64,000 nucleotides of DNA from Batrachochytrium dendrobatidis JAM81 (taxonomy: Eukaryota; Chytridiomycota; Chytridiomycetes; Rhizophydiales), in the NCBI RefSeq assembly GCF_000203795.2, contig NW_006281102.1:538567-602566 (forward strand), written 5' to 3'. Shown in pieces: positions 59,980-64,000 of this stretch. Each line of letters opens with the position of its first letter. Positions within the stretch are counted from its first letter, which is position 1. Both the position numbers and the translations under genes were made by a program. The notes beneath the pieces were generated by a model. The model was not told the origin of the DNA, made no database searches, and saw only the letters and a list, made by a program, of their open reading frames with translations.

Positions 59980-61120
59980 ATTACTTATGGTTTTGAGCTA
60001 AATCGATGCATAGATCGACTGGTTACCACTACTTTTTTCAATGATGTTTTTCCAAGATTTGTGTCATGATCCGAATGCTTTCTACCATCAAATGGATGAT
60101 ATGATGGGATGATACTGAATGCGTTTTCCCAAATACAGGATAACAGCATGCCATCAGTCAACACCCATTTTTACCAATGAAGTCTATACACAAACCAACT
60201 ACACCTTTACCCATGCGGGATCGTTTAAAGTATATTTTACCATGCCGACTTTGAGATATGACTCTTTTGACCATTTTTCTCTTCTCTTTTCGTTGTTTTT
60301 GTTTAGTATCAAGTTCATTGACAAAAGATCATTCACTTTGTATATTATTTGCTCATTTACCAGAATATCGTCACTATGTTTGCTATCTATTTTGAATAAC
60401 GTTATCACATCATTTATCACATCGTGACAAGCACTTTGCCGATGCCAACGTTTTTGGAATGGGTTTCTTGTCCAAAAACATGCTCTCGCTTTCAATGAAT
60501 TACAAGGCTGAATCTTTTGAATTGGTCGCATAAACTATCTACTCTGAATAAAATAAACCCTTCTTAGTATGAAATTCAATCCATTTTCTCATATCTATTC
60601 TCGCAGAATTCAAATGAAATTTTATTTTCTGGACAGCTTCTAGTGAAAATCGTCAATATTGTAAGCTACACTAATTTTATCATTGTTAAACAAAAACGGT
60701 ACTATTTGGTACTTTTTATATACTACTCAACTACCGGCTGCAAAACCATAAATATCTCGATTGGCTCTTTCTACTGTATTTTCGATCCTAATAGCCCTGA
60801 TTATATATCAACATAAATAAGCATTCCAAATTGTAGTAGCCAAAACAATATACTCGACAGCTTGAAAATCAATAAAACGGGATTGAAATTATCTCAGTAA
60901 CTAATGGTGATGTGCCGACTACATTGGATAGACACATCAGCTCAATAAAAACTTCAATTCATTACCATTGTTAACCACCAGTAATAATCGCTATATCTTT
61001 GTGTTTTTTGATCATGTTTATTTCGACTTTTTTGGTTCATAAGTGGATACCGGCAATCTAATTCCATTATGGATACATTAACATCGATTCATAGTTAAAA
61101 ACAAAAATCAAAACAAAAAT
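59980..61120. other. Intergenic region
   Basis: AT-rich, about 1.1 kb. The frames at 60119 and 60199 are low-complexity and opposite each other; no gene, RNA or MITE-like copy is seen. Confidence 0.3.
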
Positions 61121-61390
61121 ATTTATATTCAACTCACTTTCTCATGTTTGCAAAACATTCCAATATCATCAAACATGTTGTTGTATTTCAAACATATGGA
61201 TTGTTCGTTTGTAAAACTGCACAGTTGTTTTAGGTTGGCATACATACTATATAGGTCAAACACTGAAATTCGTACCAAAACAAGATTAAATGATTGACGT
61301 TGTCATGTATTGAATTGAAAGGATCAACATGTCGTTCAGCAAACTGAACGTGGTACAGGAAACACGATCGATAAACGATCATGCCATTCA
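61120..61390. repeat. Dispersed repeat, inverted copy of 40290-40600
   Basis: The reverse complement carries the same blocks as 40290-40600 with few changes (for example GGTACGAATTTCAGTG where the left has AACGGGTTTCAGTG). Confidence 0.6.
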
Positions 61391-61419
61391 AATCAGCACT
61401 TTTATTTTCCAAGCCAAAT

Positions 61420-61830
61420 ATTACAAACATTGTGCAATTGGCATGCAGACAACAGTTGCATTCTAAAATGTGCAATCATTGGTTTCTTGAACTAGAAACG
61501 CGGATGTATCTGTGAGTTTAGGATACAACAAGAATGAGCATGCAGAGTTGTATCGACAGCATCAGACCAGTCAAACACAGTATATATATTGCAATGCATA
61601 CATATGGGTTTAGATTTGATGATTGTGCAATGCATGACTACAAAATGTAAAAAAAGAACCATTTCAGTTCAAAATCATAGTTTGATTGTGTGCATCATGA
61701 TAGTTGTGTTATTGAAAAGGTTAATTTTAATAGAAAAACAGCGAGTATTTAGACATTGTTTATTCCCAAGCAAAATAGAGACAATCATTGCAAGATGAGC
61801 ACATTGCCAAACTTTACGTGAACACAGTTG
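61420..61830 (-). repeat. MITE-like element, inverted partial copy
   Basis: Matches 39240-39648 closely, ending CTTTACGTGAACACAGTTG followed by TA. The outer part seen in the other copies is replaced by unrelated repeat sequence. Confidence 0.7.
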
Positions 61831-61842
61831 TAAGTTAGCCGA

Positions 61843-62604
61843 CTATCTACGAGGTTTTTTTTCAAACCAAGCGGCCAACTTGTTGTAATGCACAATAATA
61901 TGCATCTCTTGTTTTATCTTGCCCATCATTTTTTCAACTTCCTCTACTAACTCTCCGCATTTCTGAGCTTGAGCCTCGAGTTTTTCAAAAGTGATCTTTC
62001 GATGCGGCTTGTATGGGGATGATCTCTGTTGATTTAGGTTTTCACTATAACTTTTAAAGCGCAGCTCCATCCGCTCGTATTTCTCCTGGCACTTTTGTAG
62101 TTTGCTCAGTAGTTTTTTTAGTATCATGTTATTCGTCACTGCTGATGGAGTCATTTCATCAGCAGCACGAATACACCGTTCAGTTGTAGACAGTTCCTTA
62201 CATCTAGGATCATTTTTATCCAAAGGTGTTCCGTCATCATCATAGCCGAAATCGCTAGCCTTTAATGGTGGTGCTCCATCAAGGATGTGACGAAATGGTC
62301 CTTTTGAAGAATATGGTTTAAATAGTTCATTATTTTGATTCGACTGTTGGTTAATTGGTGGATTTGACTGTTGGCTGGTTGGTGGATGCGATTGTTGGCT
62401 GTTTGATGGATGCGATTGTTGGCTGTTTGATGGATTTGATTGTTGGCTGGTTGACGGATGCGATTGTTGGCTGGTTGACGGATTCGGTTCATTTGGAGGA
62501 GTTTGTCTTTTCTCTAGTATGGATATGGAATCTGAACTGCTCGAAAGTATCATGGCTTTGGCAGTAGCAGCCAAAAAAAGACAGCTCAAAACGTTGATTT
62601 TCAT
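61843..62604 (-). CDS. Small secreted protein with PSTSQQS repeats, family member 3
   Basis: 253 residues. Signal peptide identical to member 1 (MKINVLSCLFLAATAKA), then the LEKRQ site and six octad repeats (PSTSQQSH, PSNSQQSH, PPTSQQSN and variants), more than either other member. The core HILDGAPPLKASDFGYDDDG, DPRCKELSTTERCIRAADEM and the charged C-terminal helix follow. The promoter block matches members 1 and 2. Function unknown, predicted secreted. Its stop codon is 13 bp from the terminal repeat of a MITE-like copy. Confidence 0.75.
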   Translation of the reverse strand: MKINVLSCLFLAATAKAMILSSSSDSISILEKRQTPPNEPNPSTSQQSHPSTSQQSNPSNSQQSHPSNSQQSHPPTSQQSNPPINQQSNQNNELFKPYSSKGPFRHILDGAPPLKASDFGYDDDGTPLDKNDPRCKELSTTERCIRAADEMTPSAVTNNMILKKLLSKLQKCQEKYERMELRFKSYSENLNQQRSSPYKPHRKITFEKLEAQAQKCGELVEEVEKMMGKIKQEMHIIVHYNKLAAWFEKKPRR

Positions 62605-62849
62605 AGTGACAGCAAGTATTATGGTCGATCAACGACAATCATTGCTGTTTATATATTTTATCAAGTAGCAGACCATTTACACACTGATAACAGTGCATAC
62701 AGGGTTACGGCCCAAGTTACAGAGTTAAAGGGTTGCTGCTTTTATCCACTATGTTGTACACGAGTGCAGCAGGGATTCGTGCTTCGAGTCATCAATAGCA
62801 CTAGTTTAACATGAACACTGTATACTCTGTAGTCAATTCACTTGCAGTG

Positions 62850-63504
62850 TTTATACAAAAATGAACACAGAAGAGAAAGACCATTGAACTTGACCAAAAA
62901 GTTTAAAAGACACGGTATTCAGTAAATTTGATGACAATTACCATTTCACAAAATCGATCGTTTATCATGTACTCGGACTCCTTTATTTGTTCCGTTTCAG
63001 TGAATACAACTGAAAAAATGTTCACACCACAGCTCCAGTGCATCCCACAATCTTGACACTTGTTCGATCTCCAAATCTACTGTACAAATATTGTGAATAT
63101 TGTGCAATTGGTATGCAGACAACAGTTGTATTCTAAAATGTGCAATCATTGGTTTCTTGAACTAGAAACGCGGATATATCTGTAAGTTTAGGATACAACA
63201 AGAATGAGCATGTGCAGAGTTGTATCGACAGCATCAGATCAGTCAAACACATAATATATATATTGCAATGCATACATATGGGTTTAGATTTGATGATTGT
63301 GCAATGCATGACTACAAAATGTAAAAAAAGAACCATTTCAGTTCAAAATCATAGTTTGATTGTGTGCATCATGATAGTTGTGTCATTGAAAAGGTTAATT
63401 TTAATAGAAAAACAGCGAGTATTTAAACATTGTTTATTCCCAAGCAAAATAGAGACAATCATTGCAAGATGAGCACATTGCTAAACTTTACGTGAACACA
63501 GTTG
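62850..63504. repeat. Head-to-head MITE-like fragments, second copy
   Basis: Same arrangement as 38995-39648: a forward right-end fragment to about 63011, then an inverted partial element ending CTTTACGTGAACACAGTTG at 63504. Confidence 0.65.
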
Positions 63505-63690
63505 TAGAACTATAATCATCGAGTGTCCATTCAAATCCATGTATTGAAACATTCAACCATGACTCACTTTTCTGTATTATTTTCAATTTAAATTTACTAT
63601 TAAACAACCAATAATCTATATGCTCAACTATGTCACAACTAGCGACAGGGTTGAGAATCAAAACATGAATGAAAAAATCAGTAATCGCCA

Positions 63691-63972
63691 TCAATGTGTA
63701 TCGTGTATTTGGAAATACTTGCGCAAGTCTAACTCAACCACTTGTATGTGTGATCGAGATCTGTTACTTATACGACTGCCATCACCACGACCACAGTGAC
63801 ATGTTGTAGTTTGAGCATGAGGGTTTGGTGTTGCAGGTTTACATTGTGATGGCAGATTCGTGTCGCCATCTATATTAATGGTGTCAGTCTTGATCGGTTT
63901 ACAGTCTTCAAAGTTGTCCGACAACATCACTGCAGTATACATTGTGACAAATGGTGTGACATTATTGTCCAA
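63691..63972 (-). CDS. Hypothetical protein, second copy
   Basis: 93 residues, open at full length, differing from 39835-40116 by N-A-T/N-V-T and G/R only. Unrecognised. Confidence 0.3.
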   Translation of the reverse strand: MDNNVTPFVTMYTAVMLSDNFEDCKPIKTDTINIDGDTNLPSQCKPATPNPHAQTTTCHCGRGDGSRISNRSRSHIQVVELDLRKYFQIHDTH

Positions 63973-64000
63973 GTTTCAGCACCAACTTCAGCATTGTGTT

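Larger units (their letters stand above)
61843..64000 (+). repeat. Direct segmental duplication of 37984-40134
   Basis: The gene, its promoter block, the head-to-head MITE-like fragments and the hypothetical frame at 63691 follow in the same order and orientation as at 37984-40134. Identity outside the gene is very high by eye. The duplication runs off the window end. Confidence 0.8.

Noticed and set aside
60199..60531. Minus-strand 110-residue frame
   Set aside because: Lys/Asn/Phe-rich composition typical of AT-rich spacer and opposed by another frame; no domain.
61589..61798. 69-residue frame repeated in every MITE-like copy (also 34517, 39407, 63212)
   Set aside because: It is carried by the repeat, and is disrupted or altered between copies; no transposase motif.

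Overview
This is nuclear DNA of an early-diverging fungus, most likely a chytrid of the Batrachochytrium type. The reasons are AT-rich intergenic DNA, many short (about 50-150 bp) GT-AG introns, ordinary fungal housekeeping genes, GHL-type ankyrin repeats, and a family of small secreted proteins with a signal peptide, a Kex2-like KR site and PSTSQQS repeats. The genus is inferred; no marker gene in the window proves it. There are no bacterial operons, CRISPR arrays or convincing RNA genes.

Positions 1-34500 are conventional gene space. Three mitochondrial valine-breakdown enzymes lie together: enoyl/methacrylyl-CoA hydratase, an isobutyryl-CoA dehydrogenase-like enzyme and 3-hydroxyisobutyrate dehydrogenase. 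The first two are divergent and begin with an almost identical targeting presequence. Next come a large protein with an MLKL-like helical N-terminus, a kinase domain and WD40 repeats; OLA1; a PacC/Rim101-like zinc-finger protein; an ankyrin protein; PRO2; SMC6; the proteasome alpha2 subunit; a GT2-like membrane protein; and GPI mannosyltransferase GPI10/PIGB. GPI10 carries what looks like a U12-type AT-AC intron.

Positions 34500-40740 and 61100-64000 are repeat-rich. They hold three members of the secreted protein family and many copies of a roughly 450-660 bp MITE-like element with CAGCCGTATTC/GAATACGGCTG ends and TA flanks. A segment of about 2.1 kb is present in direct orientation in both places.

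Positions 40742-57710 form a giant inverted repeat. Two arms of about 8.3 kb, nearly identical, face each other across a 100-N gap inside a Ty1/copia gag-protease region. Each arm holds HIS3, a frameshifted 5' fragment of an exosome RRP43-like gene, and hypothetical genes. The arms differ by scattered SNPs and indels, so this is either a real inverted duplication or two haplotype contigs scaffolded head to head.

Positions 57900-60000 hold a divergent pair, a sigma-like glutathione S-transferase and a NUDIX hydrolase.
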